From: Francisella endosymbiont of Ornithodoros moubata
Lineage (GTDB): Bacteria > Pseudomonadota > Gammaproteobacteria > Francisellales > Francisellaceae
Length of the DNA stretch: 64,000 nt
Assembly (NCBI GenBank): GCA_002095075.2
Contig: LVCE01000003.1
Coordinates: 1-64,000 of the forward strand
Reading direction: 5' to 3'
The notes under the pieces were generated by a model, which had not been told where the DNA came from, made no database searches, and worked only from the letters and a program-made list of their open reading frames with translations. Every line of letters begins with the position of its first letter. Positions within the stretch are counted from its first letter, which is position 1. The translations under genes and the position numbers were made by a program. This document shows, in pieces, positions 63,600 to 64,000 of this stretch.

Positions 63600-64000
63600 A
63601 TATAAACAAGCCAGGATTATCAAATGTTTTAAAATATAAAATCTCTAATACTGTTTTAGTAGGTTACCTAATGGCCAAGTAATAGAAAATGACAAAGTTT
63701 ATTGAACTCCTGAAGAGAGGAATGTTGGTTATACTAAATTTGATAAGAATATTTTATTATTAAACTATAAAAGTGCTAAGATAGCTATATTAATCTGCTA
63801 TACAAGTGAATTTCCAAATATCTCTTTAGATCTTGCAAAATAAGTATAATTTACTCAGAAGAAGAGATGAATCTGATGTAATGAAAACATGTGCTTTAGA
63901 AAAAATCTCTTATCTAGCATGATCGCCTTTATAAATGGGATCTTAAGTGGTAAAGACTTAAATGGCAATATTCCAGCTGGTAGCAGAATGTCTGATGAAG
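63600..64000 (+). pseudogene. Carbon-nitrogen hydrolase-like remnant, cut by window end
   Basis: Plus frames show NTVLVGYPNGQVIENDKVY, TPEERNVGYTKFDKNILLLN, then YKSAKIAILICYTSEFPNIS followed by LDLAK, and KTCALEKISYLA. The I-L-I-C-Y-x-x-E-F-P block with cysteine is the nitrilase active-site strand, and A-L-E-x-x-x-Y-L is the usual following helix. Stops and shifts break it. The rest lies outside the window. Moderate certainty. Confidence 0.5.

Overview
The window reads as part of the chromosome of a Francisella-lineage gammaproteobacterium caught in advanced genome decay. The base composition is very AT-rich. The intact housekeeping proteins have gammaproteobacterial lengths and motifs. The mixture of perfect core genes and heavily broken accessory genes is what one expects of a host-restricted or tick-associated Francisella (F. 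persica or a Francisella-like endosymbiont). The genus is my inference from gene content and protein flavour; no database was searched. No tRNA, rRNA, CRISPR array or clear insertion sequence was recognised.

About 31 genes look intact and about 40 are recognisable wrecks. From 1 to 4.8 kb nearly everything is dead (NRPS, PAS, PQ-loop, RhuM, CeoS-like, cold shock and NhaA remnants) except rpsU. From 4.8 to 13.8 kb lie intact truA, guaA, dxs, a CBS-domain gene, an SDR gene and ruvB, with a dead amino-acid permease and GDSL esterase between them. From 13.8 to 17.1 kb everything is decayed (Bax-like glucosaminidase, two DUF2975 genes with an HTH partner, MFS, EamA). pheST (17.2-20.6 kb) is intact. 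It is followed by a wholly decayed zinc block (zur, COG0523 GTPase, ZIP transporter) and a dead HAD acid phosphatase. cls is intact; an MFS gene is dead; mrp is intact and overlaps a frameshifted dcd. leuS is intact, while the lptE behind it carries three in-frame stops and the mechanosensitive channel behind that is dead.

From 33 to 54 kb, yqgE-yqgF, a winged-helix regulator, DUF3293, trxA, the suf operon (sufR-like, sufB, sufC, sufD), a GadC-like permease, infA, tauE/DUF1634, ffh and a DAHP synthase are intact. trkA, lysO, DDAH, mutT, a second PAS gene and several unidentified genes are broken. From 54.8 to 64 kb, xthA, a secreted 2H-phosphoesterase-like protein, gor and folE are intact, between a dead P-loop kinase, YbjQ, POT transporter, DEAD-box helicase, YdcF-like and possible nitrilase genes.

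The surviving set serves translation (rpsU, infA, pheST, leuS, truA), protein targeting (ffh), DNA repair (ruvB, xthA, yqgF), Fe-S assembly (suf, mrp), redox balance (trxA, gor), membrane lipid (cls) and a few biosyntheses (guaA, dxs, DAHP synthase, folE). The lost set is dominated by transporters, ion and osmotic homeostasis (nhaA, trkA, mscS-type), zinc control, and stress or signalling proteins. That fits life in a stable intracellular niche. I did not find a convincing new multi-gene system. The best leads are lptE with three stops in a preserved frame, homopolymer frameshifts in otherwise open genes (trkA, dcd), the dead zinc regulon with its operator still visible, and the secreted 2H-like protein next to gor.
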